Shown here in pieces: positions 50,001 through 62,937 of a DNA stretch of 64,000 bases (within the stretch, counting starts at the first letter, position 1; the number at the start of each line of letters is the position of its first letter). Made by a program: the position numbers and the translations under genes. The stretch covers positions 13,779,156-13,843,155 of the forward strand of contig JARCOQ010000002.1 of the NCBI GenBank assembly GCA_029207755.1, written 5' to 3'. The DNA is from Chamaea fasciata. Lineage: Eukaryota > Chordata > Aves > Passeriformes > Sylviidae. The notes under the pieces are model-generated. The model had not been told where the DNA came from. It was given only the letters and a program-made list of their open reading frames with translations, and made no database searches.

Positions 50001-53000
50001 TTTTACCTCCCACTAGAATCTACTATTTGGCTTAAAGGAAAAATTCTATTCTCTCACTAGCCATTTTCACTTCTTGTGTTCTCAGTGACAATTTGAAAGC
50101 TAAAACCAGCACCTCACCCTCCCTCACACAAAATCTGCTGAGAAGATCAGGGTACCCTAATATACCTCTCCAAGCAAGGAATTGAATTCTTGATGTCTAT
50201 ATGGACCTACTTAGGGAAGTCTACATTTAATTTCCCTCTTACCTTGAGAATTAAAAGACCAGACACGCTCTGGGTAATTACAGATAGCAATACATGTAAA
50301 ACCTGTGAGGCAAAGAACATAACAGCAGGACATATTTAAATCAATATCATTGGTGAGATTACAGAAGTTCTTCGGGAATATATGTTTCTGGAATGCTGTA
50401 ATTTGTACAGAAACAATGCTAATTTGTGCAGAAAGAGACTGAATCAAAGAAATAAATAAAAAATACATTGGATGAAAAAAGCAAATCCTTTACATTGAGA
50501 TCTATATATCAAAGAAGATTTATATTTGTGTGTTTGGCTACTATGCTGGAGGTATATAGTTTTATTTTTAGCAATTGTGATTGGGTTTGTATGATTGTGT
50601 GTGTATGATTGTGCTATACGTAAGACAATAAAGTTCTTTCTTGCCCATAAGGCCCCCCTTTTTAATATGGCTCTTTGTAATACATTTGAAAAATATCCAG
50701 CATCTGATAATATACATGGTAATTACAGCATTATCTTGAAGGCTTCTCCCAACTCCTTTCACATCTCACGTTTCCACTGAAGGTAAATTCAGCTCTGTGA
50801 GACTAATCAGTACTATGAAGATTTATGGTATGACTCTGGATCATAACAGAGAACAGTTTAACGCCATGTATTATAATTCTGAATATACATATCACTTAGG
50901 ATAACAAAAGCTAAAGCTCCTCCCACTTCAGTAAAAGATAAACATATTATTTAAAATGTAGTACCAAATGTAACACCGATATCCATTTCAGTAAAATAAG
51001 AAGGATTAGTACATTCATTTGCTAGTGTATATCGGTCTATTCTGCTGACAGATTAGTTTTTGAAAATTATAGGAAGCACATGAGAAGAAAATGCTTCAAC
51101 TAATCTATTTTCTTAGACCATGCAAAGAACCCATTATGAGTTCCTTGGCATTTTTACCTTGTATTAAATTACCTTAATTCCTATTTTGTATGTTGCATGG
51201 GCAATTCTCATTTTATGCTTAACATAGGAACAAGTCAGAGAAAGTAAAACTCAATAAACCTGACAGATCTCCCTGTACTTTAAGGTTCAAGTTTATGTTA
51301 GATGCAGAGAGAGAGAACTCAAGCTGTTAGCTTTAATGTGTTCCCCAAATTGGAAAATAGCAACAATGAAGGGGTAGCTATGAAATTTATATTACAATTA
51401 AATATATTCCTCATAACTCCATATAGCCCTTTAAAACTCTTTAGAAAGGAGAAAAACACTCACAAAGATTTGTTTGTAAGAAGGTTTGTGCAGCTGGTTT
51501 TGTTTTGAGGATGTTTTGTTTGTTTACTCTTTTGGTTAGGTTTTTTTCCCTATGGAAAGAGAACTCTGCGAAGACCATATTGTGTAGCCCTGCCTCCCCA
51601 ATCATCACAATCATGTAGTAACTGAAATCTGAAGTTTAAAGTAGCTAAGGATTTTCTCCAATCCTGCATAATTTTTCACTTGTGGTGTTTCAAAGCACCA
51701 AGTGAAATTACAGTGCCCCAGTCCCCAAAAGCAAAGATGTATGGCAGGGATATCAACACTCTGCATTTGCTGACAGCATCAGTCATGAAGTGACAGTATG
51801 AAAAGTCAAGCCTAAGCTCTCCTCAGAACTGGCAAATGAATCAAGTTGTTTGTCAGGACTACGCAGGGGAAAAAAGTAATGATTTTCTCTGGGAGGGGAA
51901 AAACGGATTGCAAAAATGCCAAGGTAGATGGCACCAGGATGAGCAAAATGGATAGCTTCATTTACTGGGAGATAAGGATGATGACAACTCTAAGGCAGTC
52001 CAAAGGTGGGCACAAGTCAGGGCTGATGTCCTGAGCCATCTGAAGCAGATCCAGAAGGCTAAAATGACATTTTTTTTTTGGTGCAGACCTCAGACTTCTG
52101 AATGCAGGTTTTTCTTCCCTGTTGCCTAGAGAACACATATTTTGAAATCACTAATAAAAATTGAACGTCAATGTTCTAAATACTTTACCACATTAACTAC
52201 CAAAACTATGTCAAAAGTATGTCAATCAAAATATGGGCAAGCAGGTTTTCCCGAGTCAGTAAGGAGACAGCTTAAATTGTTGTTCATTTAACAGATCTGT
52301 AAGTTTATTTTTTCTGGACCAATCAACCTGAAGAACATAAGCTACCTGGCAGTCCACGAGTACTAAGTGCCTTTGAGTGAAGCATACCATGACCATACCT
52401 GCTGAGGCATCAGGTGCAGTAGAAAGGAGAGTGTAGCTTATTATATGTGACTCTCTCTACACCATCTGTGAGAGAAAGGGAAAAGAAGACTCCAACTGTG
52501 AAGCTGCTGTATAAATTCTGTCATGGATTTCAACTCTGAATGTGTCAAAAGCGAATGTATACCCATTATTTGTTGTGCCTCTTGTCTTTTATGAGATGTA
52601 ACCCATTCTCCTCCATTGTATTAATCCTGCAGTCTGACATATGAACTATGTCTTCCATATCTTCATTTTACTAGGCTCAAAATGGAAAACTGTTCATGAA
52701 AACAAAGATCCCTAATGTATTTCCAAGCATTTTGAATCTACCATTGACTCCTTGAGGAACAATATTCTGAAGCATTGTCAAGGCTGACTGGATGGTGTTG
52801 GTGGCTTCCCAAGTCACAGCTCTGCTCTTACATTATAGAGATACCACAGCTACCTTTTATAAGATAATTTCTCCTTCTTTTCTGCTATCCTTAGCAGGCC
52901 CTATTATCAAAAATTAATAAAATTTATTAAAAGGTTCATTGTTTCTACTGTACAGTACATGGGTCTGAATAAGTAGATCTTTAAGACAGATCCAAAATTT

Positions 53001-53374
53001 TAGATGTATACATTCATTGTCATACATAAAGCAATATATTTGCAAATGAAATGAAATGGTATACTCTATATCTTTTGTATTTCACTTAAACGTTGCCATA
53101 TTTACTCACAGAAAAATTATTTCCAGAATAACTGCACTTTCTTGCATTATTGTAAATCAGTGACAACTGAAGCATGAAGTTCCTCATTTGGCATGCTGCT
53201 GTCTGATGGTGGCAATTCATCCATTCCACAGAAGTCACTAAACATATTATTGAACCTAACACAAAAGCATTTCAATTATTGACAAATGACGACAAATGAC
53301 ACTTGTGACATAACCCCCACTATTTTCTGGACATGTCTCTTATTTCCATGGAAAATTCATATGTTTATGTAGAT
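47051..53374. other. Unassigned AT-rich DNA
   Basis: More than 6 kb with no supported gene or interspersed repeat. Small features: (GTTTT)n at about 47,500-47,519, palindromes near 49,617-49,650, and CACAAGCA/TGCTTGTG at 49,729-49,746. Confidence 0.5.
49617..49650. repeat. Alternating inverted repeats
   Basis: AAAACACTTT, AAAGTGTTTT and AAAACACTTT follow each other with 2-base spacers, so the middle arm can pair with either neighbour. Confidence 0.85.
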
Positions 53375-54115
53375 TTTTTTGGGGGAACATGAACAGCAGG
53401 ATCGAGGAACCTTCAGCAGCTTTTCTGATGACACCAAGCCTTGTGGTGGAGTCAGCACGCTGGAGGGAAGAGATGGATCCAGGGGAACCTGAACAAGTTG
53501 GGGAAGTGAGTCTGTGTGAACCTCATGAAGTTCAACAAGGCCAAGTGAAAGGTTCTGCACCTGGGTGAGGGCAATCCCAAGCACAAATACAGATTGGGTA
53601 CAAAATGAACTGAGATCAGCCCTGAGGAGAAATACTTGGGTGTGTTGGCAGACAAGACGTTGAACATGAGCTGGGAGTATGTGCTCACAGCCCAGAAAGC
53701 CAGTCCTGTCCTGGGCTGCCTCCAAAGGACTATGAACAAGAGGTCAAGGGATGGGGTTCTGCCCCTCTACTCAGCTCTCATGAGATCCCACCTGGAGTCC
53801 TGTGTTCAGCTCTGGGACCCCCAACAAAACACCTGTTGGAGAGAGTCTAGAGGAGGCCATAAAAATCATCAGAGCAGTGCTCCATGAAGGCAAGCTGAAA
53901 GAGTTGGAGTTGTTCAGCTTGGAGAAAAGAAGGCTGTAAGGGAGACCTTACAGCCCTAAAGGGGACCTGAAAAAGAGATGGAGAGTGACTTTTTACACCC
54001 CCTGTAGGTTCTCAAGGTCAGTTCTGAGCAACCTGGTCTAGTGGAATGTATCCCTGTCCATGGAAGAGGGGTTGAGACTAGATAAAGTTCCTTCCAATGC
54101 AAATCATTCTATGAT
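53375..54115 (+). mobile_element. CR1 LINE, longest copy here
   Basis: Includes the end of the reverse-transcriptase ORF2, with several frames (FSDDTKPCGGVSTLEG near 53,420), then 'gaagttcaacaaggccaag', 'cagcccagaaagccagtcctg', 'gagatcccacctggagtcc', the 3' UTR and the end 'attctatgatagt'. Stops and frameshifts destroy ORF2, and an internal deletion lies near 53,960-54,020. Confidence 0.92.
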
Positions 54116-57100
54116 AGTATTGATTTTTTTTAATGTGTCTCCCAGAACACATTTGCTACAGAAAGTGTTTTCTTCTGAATCTCAGAGCTTGAAGTTTTAC
54201 ATTTTTACTTACATTAATTTATAGGCATTGAAATCATCCAGTCAGAATCTTATCCTACAAGGTTAAAAGTTAGGGGTTTTAAGATTATATAGTGATAAAA
54301 GAGATCTTTCTCATTTGCTAGACACCTAGAGGTGAAGAAACATGTTTGAAAAGTAGGAGGGGCAACTGTTGAACAAGACAGGTTTAAATAAAAAAGCAAC
54401 GATATGAAACACAGTGGTATACTTCTGAAATAAGAAATATCAAACCCATGGCGCAGGACCAGATTTATGGTGTATCTAGAAAGAAAAAAATATTTTCCAT
54501 CTTTGATATTTGTATGTTATGATCAATTTTACAGTAGGTGACAAATAGAAAAATACAACGCATATTTTATAAAGCATAGAAAATAAATTACTTTATTTCT
54601 CCCAAAGAATTACAGACTTCTATTTTATTATTTCTATAAATTAAAGAAGTATTCTGACTAGATCTACTTTTATAAACATTTCAGATAGCATGATGGGATC
54701 AGCACTGGTCTTTCTTGAGTGATCTTTTTGATATGCTCATTTGAACAGAATATATTTTCTATCATTTTGTGTATCACTGAAAACTAAAAATTACCTTTTG
54801 TAAAATTAATAATATGTAATTACGAGCAACAGTGTTGCTCACAAGTTTCAATATTTGTTCCTCTTCTCCCTTTGCCCTATCTAAAAACGCTCAATTAAAG
54901 ATGATAAATATTTTATTTCTTCAAAGTGATATCTCTGAAGAGAGAAAAAAGTCCAAGCAAATGCATATATTAAAGCTACCCTATGTGGTTTGGGTGTTAA
55001 CCAAATTCTACTGCGCAGGCACCTCTGCAACATATCAGCATTTGGCCCTATAGAGTCCATTAACTTGTTTTACCTTCCTTTTTGAATTTACTATATAAAA
55101 CTTAATATCTTGCAAACCTCTGTGTGGGTTAATTTTACGTACTTACAAAGTAGTGTTTTTATTATTCTCAAACTTTGCTTTTTGATATTTATAACATTGT
55201 AAATTATAACATTGTAGCTGGGTGTCACTGTACTAGCTCATCTTTTTAGTAGAAAAATTACATCACCAATAATCACATGCAGTAAATACCTGTCACAGTA
55301 TTTGTAGCATATTGTAACATTCTTTTCATGATTTTGTCACTTATAATTCAATGGATTTTTAGAATTTTTCTTACTTCTTCTGTAGTACAGACTGGGTTTT
55401 TTCTGCTTTTTGCAGTGATTCCTAGCATATCATTGTCCTTCTATTGTTTTTTTCTACAATGACGATTGCATATTTTAGGCATGTTTTTCCTCCCCAGCAT
55501 TCCAGATATGTCTGGAAAGCTTCCTTAATATTGTACAAATAGTGTAAATGCATGGATGAGTCCACCCATTCTGATATAAAAATTAAATATTTGGGAGTTT
55601 TTTCTCTTGATGCCAGAGTGCTACTTTTTCAGAAATACCTTAGTTCATAACTACAATTTACAGAAACTAAACAGAAAAGAAAAAAAAAACCCCAACACTT
55701 TTTTTATTGAAAATCCACTTGTCAGCTAAGCCACGGTGACTCTGCATGCATTATTCCTTTAAGTATTTAGTTTAATCCATCTATGGTGCCTCACCCACAG
55801 GTTTAAACTAATTCCTGCACAGTCCATCTGACTCACGGGAGTTTAATTGTTTCAATCACTGTTCTGCCTCCCTCAAATCTGGAGAGGTAAGGCTGGATTC
55901 CAGTCAGTTCTCACCGTAACACTTGAGCTTGACAAATGAGAGAAGAAATAGTGCAGTGAAATAGAGGGCCCAGATTTCTGCAGTGCCAGTGAGGTCTGGC
56001 TGTGGCAAAGGAGCAGATTCCTTAAACGTAACAGAAATTAGGCTTTCACTGGTATGAGTTGGTCTCGCTAATGAGGAAAACATCCAGGCAGCTACTAAAG
56101 GTGAATGAAGAATAGGCAAGAGAAAGCATACTCCAGAAAGATGGCATTACCCAGTTCAAGAAATGAGACACTGAGATCTGAATACCTCAGAAGTTCCTGA
56201 GCTGGAGCTTAAAAAATAGGTGGGCAAAAGATCCCAAAAAGCCTAGAAATAAACAGATCAAAAAGTGGTTTTCTTACATGATAAAAATTAAGTTCTAAAA
56301 CTGAGTCTGACTTTCAGTTTTGAAAGGTAAAAGGAAAAATAAGCTGCACCTAGCTGGAGAACTGGTTTGTGATTTCAGACTATGAAGCTCCTTGAATTTT
56401 GGATAAAAGTAATGGATGCATAATCCAAGTGCATCCAGAAGAAGTGTCCTCCTAAAAACCAACCTATATTATATGGCTTCTGTTTTTCTTTCTTTTCCGA
56501 GTTATTTTTACAGTCTCCAGCCAATGGAAAGGACTGAATAAATACTGACTTTTTCCTGTAGTTCATTGAATGCTGTGTTTTGAAAGGAAAACAGGGTTGA
56601 TCACTACTGTATGTGCTACACACATATATCATAGTGTGCATGTGTGTGCACCTGCACACATGTCAGCTGTTACTTTGTTCTTTTTTGCCAGCAGTGATAT
56701 TATAGAGCTAAATTTTTTTGTAATAAAATAGTTTAAAAAAACATACTCTTGAAGGTCAACCTACTGCATGATTCCTATGCTTAGTAATTATGGAATAATC
56801 TTCTCAAGATCCTAAACATCCATAATAACTGTATGGAGGCTTTCTTATTTCTAGGCTGGTTTACTAAGAGTAATGGTTGCTAGAAATAAAACATCTCAAA
56901 TGAATTTTACCATGGCAGTTTGTAGAGCAAATTGAAAAGCTCCTAAAGTTATTCTTAGCCTGCTTTTATTCATACTGTATGTTTAAAGTAGTGTCTCTCA
57001 TTTTAGCCTATCAGACTTGAAATTGAATTTTAGATGAGAGTGCAAGTGTTATTTCAGCTAATATTATTTTCACATTGGTAATATTTTGTAGTTTTTGAAG

Positions 57101-59339
57101 AGCAAATAATTTGAAAATGTAGAATCACTGTAAAGAAATACTAATCTTTGTGAAGGAACCCTATTATCATCTCCTTCATATTTCTCAATTGCAATGGCTG
57201 GTGTATACACCTATGGTTATAAATGCTTCTTTTAAATCTACCCCTCCCTCCTACCTTGTAAATAATTGTATAAGGACATGAGCAACTCTGTAAATCAGAG
57301 TTCTTTGAAATACAGTGTGGCAGGTTCGTTGCCAAATCAGATTCCTTGTTATCTACTAAAACAGTAATTCCACAAATAGAAGGTATGGTTTTCTTGCCTC
57401 TTAGGAAATGCCTATTAATATTTGCACATATGACATTAAAACCCAAATTGTACAAAAAAAAGAAAAAGAAAAAAAAAAGAAAAGTAATATTTTCTTGCAA
57501 GATTATTCTTATCTCATTCTAGATACAGGCTAGAATGAGGCAAGGATAACCACGTGAGAATTTCTTGTTCCTCAGGAATCCTCCAGTTCACAAATGACCC
57601 AGTTTTTCTGTCTCCAGTGAGGCATCATATCCATCACTATCCAAAGCACAGAAGAGAAAGCATCTCCCAAGTATGAACCAGCTGCAGCTCATTTTTTTTT
57701 TACTCAGTACCCTTGCAAGGTATAACCAAAACAACTATTTCACATTTGTGAAAATTCAGTTCCTGTACATGCTGGAAGCTGTTAATTCTGATTCATTTCT
57801 ACTGAACTCAAAGCAACAGTCAATTCACTGACTGCTTTTTATTCTTCCTTTTCTGAAGCACTGCCCTGCTTCCGAGGTTTCCGCTTGCCACAGGCAACTG
57901 GAGCTGTCACTCCATCCAAAGCCCCAAGAAGGGAGATCCTACCTGCCTAAGCAGGGAAAAGGGGGAACTGCAAAAAGGCTCAGAAATAGCCATTTCTCAC
58001 CTGACCTTAGCAGGTGGTTTCTGGTCTTATTTGCACTGCTCCATCTCAAATATGGAAATTATAGCAAAAGGGAAACTGAAGGGAGAGGAAGTCTCATGCC
58101 CTCTTATCCTGTCTCTAAGCCAGTGGTTAATCATAGGGTAATGCAGTTTCCTGTACTTGAGTCACTTATATGCCTCATTGGTTGGCAGGTAGACACAAGA
58201 CACTGATGCATACAGTGATCTTTTTACCCAAGCACATGGAGATTAGCTCTATTCTGTACAAAGAACTACATTGATATGCAAATTGAGATATTTGCTATTC
58301 ATAAATACTTATTCTCATTTCAAATGTTTCAGGAAATTGACAAGCATAAACAGGACCACATTATTTTGCCACATCAAATACAAAAGAAATGAAGTAATAA
58401 ATGAATAAATGGACAAACTGTATTTGTATGTAGGTTTGTTTCAAGCCATTTTCTGCAGTAGTTGCATTCATTGGAATAATCTTGATCAGAAAGAGGAAAG
58501 TGAATGAAAAACTATTTCTTCAAAAGGGTCTAGTTAGCTCTAGTTTATGGAAAAGATTTGAGGTAATATTTGATAAAACTTTGATCCCATTTTCTCAAAA
58601 GGATTTCACATCATTTATGTTTGAGTGCTTGGGCCATAAGAATTTCAGCTACCTCTGAGTTGCCTTACAATTTCTCTCCTAATTTGATTATTTATGATTA
58701 CCCTTAAAAAAGGTTAGGATTCTCTCATAACACCTCTGAAAAAAATTTGCAATCTATACTCCTGTTGAAGTGTCTATACAAATAGTTTCTTTTCTTTCTT
58801 TTGCACAGTTTGAACAAAATCTTCACAACTATTTATTTAATTCAAATTGAAAAATCACTACAAAGTAATAACTTTCAGATATATAGAAGACATAATTATA
58901 GATAGATCTTGAAAATATCATTTTTTTAACCTTTCATGATTTTACAAATTTCGTACTTTTTCCATTCTATTTTGCAACAATAAATATTTTGTATGCCCAC
59001 TTTAGTTAATATCAGTGTCAGTGATCTCATCTAGATGGTTAAAAAACAAGTGTTCAAAAATAAATTTCTTTATAGTTTACCATGTAGTTCTATACACTTT
59101 ATAATTTTTCACAAATTGATCATTAAGAAGTGCTTTTTCCTAATGTGGAATAATTTTCATGCCAGAGATGAGAATATCTTCCCGGGCTATATTCTGAGTC
59201 TTTGTGCTCTGTGGCTTTTTTATGGCACTCTGTGAATTAATACACTAACACAGATCAGATAGCTTTTCTGTGGGGATTACCTATTATGTTTCTAGTAAAA
59301 TCTAACATTAGAAGGGTTAGTGAAATTCTTAATGATGTT
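54116..59339. other. Unassigned AT-rich DNA
   Basis: About 5.2 kb with no supported gene or interspersed repeat. A-rich runs at 55,678-55,690 and 57,457-57,482. Confidence 0.5.
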
Positions 59340-59730
59340 TAAAATAAATGAAAAATATGGTAGGAGGCCTAGAGCACATTCTTGGTGCATGGAGGTTGAG
59401 CGTGTTGGGTTTACAAAGAAGAGATTCAAGACTGATTTAAGGGCAGCCTATTTCTTCCTGAAGGAATTCATAGGGTTGATGGAATCAAATGTTTCTTCAA
59501 AGTGGCATCCCATAAAACAAGGGGAAGTGGCCACTAATTCAGCTGGGAGAGGTGGAGATGGGATTGGGCAAAGCTTCTTCAACCAACATTTCTATGATTA
59601 TGACTTTCCAAACCTACCAATGGAAGATGGCCAGACTGCAACAGAAACTTTGGCTAAACCTTCTTATAGACCATATTTCACTGGAGCTTCTGTATTTCAA
59701 GATGCTGGAGGACACAAGTGTGAGATCTAG
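59340..59730 (+). mobile_element. Degraded repeat, possibly an old CR1
   Basis: Phrases such as 'gggcagcctatttcttcctg' and 'aaaacaaggggaagtggcca', then 'tgggagaggtggagatggg' and 'ttctatgattatgac', resemble degraded CR1 3' sequence. A 136-codon open frame (59,320-59,730) runs across it. It looks protein-like at KWHPIKQGEVATNSAGRGG but matches no family I know. Confidence 0.35.
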
Positions 59731-60515
59731 CTATATTATATTGAGGAAGGATTCCTTGCATCATGCAAATGTGTGTCTGTATTACCGTAAAGAGACTTTT
59801 CCCTAACGCACAGCAAGACCAAAACTGTGTCCAGTGGCTCAGAGAATAAATGCCAGATACAAACTCAATGAACATATCTTATATGCACTTGTTTATGCAG
59901 CATAATTTATAAATTAAATAATAATTAAATGGATAAAGTTATGTCATTTCAGTAATATTTCAAAGTGTAGAGTAAAACTTGAGCTTACATACTACTAGTC
60001 TCAAAATTTCACTATTTATTCTCCTCAGGCTAAATATGAAAGAGGTAAGAGATTTTAATGAAATTTTACCAAAAAAATATTCAGTTCTAGCCAAAGAATT
60101 AAAAAATTTCATTAGTGTAGGCTCTTATTTCAGCTCTGTGCTTGATTCTGCACTGTAGTGAAACAGTTGTTTCTCTCTGCCTGAATTGGAGTTAAGTTTT
60201 GGTATACAGATTTACTATAAGTGAAATCCACTATATGTATTTCTACTTATATGTTCATTTTTTAAAGTGTGTGGATATCTCACTGCAATTTGCCCAAAGG
60301 AAATGGATGTGATTTCTCTTAAAACTAGCATGAAGCATATAGTACTTGAATCATTTGTCCTGATGTGTGGGGTTTTGTTTTGGGGTTTTTTTTTTCTTTA
60401 ATGGAGTAAAGTCCCTCCATAATGTTCCAAATCAGCATTTAAATACTTTGGCACATGAATTTACAGATGTATAATGTCCCTACTGAGACATGTCCCCAAC
60501 AGTGTCAGACGTGTA
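59731..60515. other. Unassigned AT-rich DNA
   Basis: No gene or repeat recognised. Confidence 0.5.
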
Positions 60516-60691
60516 ATATCTGCTAGCTATTGAATTATTCTGACTAAAAGTTGGAATATATTTTTCAATCTGTGTCCATCATTTAAATCAAGCATGTGGA
60601 TGGATATCTGCTAGCTTTTGAAGTATTTTGAGTAAAAGTTGGAATATATTTTTCAGTCTGTGTCCATCATTAAAATTAAGTATGTGGACGG
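60516..60691 (+). repeat. Tandem duplication, two 88-bp units
   Basis: ATATCTGCTAGCT begins copy 1 (60,516) and copy 2 (60,604). Both contain AAAAGTTGGAATATATTTTT and TGTGTCCATCAT and end in ATGTGGA plus TGG or CGG. They differ at a handful of positions, so the duplication is not very recent. Confidence 0.93.
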
Positions 60692-60867
60692 AACAATCTG
60701 AAGAAGTAAATGCAGTCTTTTGAAGAAATGTATTGTGCTTAATGTGGTAGATGTGCAAGAACACATAAAGTAATATTCAGAGAATGACATTTTTTTCTTC
60801 AAGATTACAGAAATATTAATGAGAAATAAATGAATAATTATCTGTATAAATAAATACTCTGGAAGTT

Positions 60868-61125
60868 CCTAGAATTATAGAATATCTTGAGTTGGAAGAC
60901 ACTCAAAAGAATCATTGAAGTCCAGTTCCTGACCCTGCACAGGACACTCCAAGAACTCCAGAATGTCCTTGGGAGGGTTGTTCAAACACTTCTTGAACTC
61001 TGTCAGGCTGGTGCTATAACCACTGCCCTGGAGAGCCTGTTCCAGTGCTCAGCCACCACCTGGGTGAAGAAGCTTTTTCTAAAATCAAACCTAAACCTCC
61101 CCTGACATCCCCTGATGTTTCTTCA
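60868..61125 (-). mobile_element. CR1 LINE 3' fragment
   Basis: Inverse CR1 tail: 'tagaattatagaatatcttg', 'agttggaagacactcaaaag', 'aactctgtcaggctggtgc', 'gagcctgttccagtgctcagc' and 'gtgaagaagctttttctaaa'. Confidence 0.85.
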
Positions 61126-61746
61126 GATCACAGACAGCAGAGTTCGGTGCACCCTTAAAGTGAGTTACAGAAAAATTCAAGGCACAGAAGGGACACATGA
61201 AAAATAAAATAATTTGAATAAATGTGTTTAGGCTATTTAAATAACACTAGAATATTTGTGCAATACAGTATTTAGATTAACACAGAGTAATAAAAATATT
61301 AATTATACTTGATTATTTTTTTTATGAAGTCAAGTAAATTCTTTCACAATTAAGCCAAATAGCAATGCATTGTCACTATTCCAAGATGCTGCATATTTTT
61401 TTTCTTAATCTTAAATTTAGATGAAAAGTCTGGACTTTTATCTACTCCACCCTTGATCTATAAAGTGGTAATTTGAAAAGAATCCATATGTTACAGAAAA
61501 TTCGTAAACTGATATTCTCACACAAATTTGGGATTGGAAATCCTCTAGCCAGAGCATATTTTAATCCTCTCACTACACTTGTCCACTATCTCAAGATAGT
61601 TGTACTTGGACAGTGCCTTGAGAGGATCCACAAGTATTCTTCAGTGATAGGACTAGTGAGCTGAGGAAAGAAGAGGTTTATATAAATTTTAATAATACTA
61701 TTTTTCATGTACACAAAAGTAAAACACAAAAGATTACTGATAATAA
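61126..61746. other. Unassigned AT-rich DNA
   Basis: No gene or repeat recognised. Confidence 0.5.
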
Positions 61747-62232
61747 TTGCAGCCATTGGCAGAGCCCAAGCCACAACAGATATCCCTTGAGGACTTTACA
61801 CTGGAGCAGGTGGTTATTCCTTGAAGGAAGTTTCCCTGGAGGAGAGCCCACTCTGGAGCAGCTCTTGAAGAACTGTAGCCCCTGGGAAGAAGGCAGAGTA
61901 CAGGAGGTTTATCCTGAATGGTTGCAGCCTGTGGGAGGACCCCTGAAGGCACTGGGTAGAGGTGTGAAGGGAGTGGAGCAGCAGAGTGGAACTGACATAG
62001 ATTGATCACAACCCCCAAACCCACCATCCTGCACAACTAAGGACCGAGTGAGGAGTTAAGGCAGTCAGGAATGAAGGGAGTGACTGCTGGGAATGAAGGA
62101 GTCTAGGAAGAAAGAGAAGAGGGAGAAGGCAGGTGCTTTCAGTTTTGTATTTGTTTGTCACTATCGTACTCTTTTTTTAATTAGCAAAAACAAATTAATT
62201 TCCCTAAGTCAAATCTGTTTTGTGCGTGATGG
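61747..62232 (+). mobile_element. Long ERVL-type LTR, truncated (copy D)
   Basis: Matches the distal half of the family seen at 36,057: 'cagatatcccttgaggac', 'actggagcaggtgg', 'tgaagaactgtagcccctgg', a GA-rich stretch, then 'aaattaatttccctaag' and TCTGTTTTGTGCGTGATGG. The first half is absent, and the end is cut exactly where the next LTR begins. Confidence 0.65.
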
Positions 62233-62937
62233 TGTCTTGGTTTAGATAGACAGGTATCTGCCAGGGAAGATTGGAGTCTCCCTTGGAATGGAGAATGTAA
62301 GCCCCCTCCCCTGCCTTTTCCAAATTATAAATTTGCAATTGAAAGGCTGTCAGGGAAAGGTTTTGGGAACAGGTATAGCAGTTCTTTACTAGGGATATTA
62401 GAAATACCAATGTTGTAGTACAAAATAAGCAAACAAATAAACAAACAAACAAGAAATCCTAGAAAACCCCGACAGAGTCAGAAATACAACCTGACACCCT
62501 ATTGCGCAGGGTGTTGGAAACAGGCCAAAAGTAAGTTCTCCTGGAGTGGCAGATGTGGTCCTGTTGGAAGTAGAGATGGTCCTGTAGAGAAAAAAGGGTC
62601 CAGAGATGGGTCTGGTCTTCTTTCAGGAGTCCTGTGGGAACACGGGATGTCTGATGACACTTGTGGCTCCTTTTTATCTAGGTGGAAATGGTTTGGCTCC
62701 TCTTCCCTGGGTAGAGCATCTCACAATGGGATGATGTAATGTGTGATGTCATTGGTGAGTTTTAATTGCCCATTAACAGAAGATATCTCCAAGGAGGTAA
62801 TGGGAGGGTGAGCAGAGATAAGAAACAATGCCCCACCCAGTTTTAACAGCTGGCTTGTTGTCAGAAAGGCAGCCACTCCCTCCCTCTCGGAGTTACAACA
62901 GATAAAGAAAAAACACCTCCCCAACCAGGTTTCAACA
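62233..62937 (-). mobile_element. ERVK-type solo LTR (copy E)
   Basis: On the minus strand it starts TGTTGAAACCTGGTTGGGG, has a TATA-like AGATAAAAAGG (62,669-62,679) and ends AACCAAGACA. It shares blocks with the LTRs at 17,303 and 31,912 (ACAGAGTCAGAA, CATCTCACAATGGGATG, CCCATTAACAGAAGAT), so it is a relative. Flanks GATGG and GATAG differ at one base and may be a decayed target duplication. A short (CAAA)n stretch lies inside at 62,428-62,452. Confidence 0.72.
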
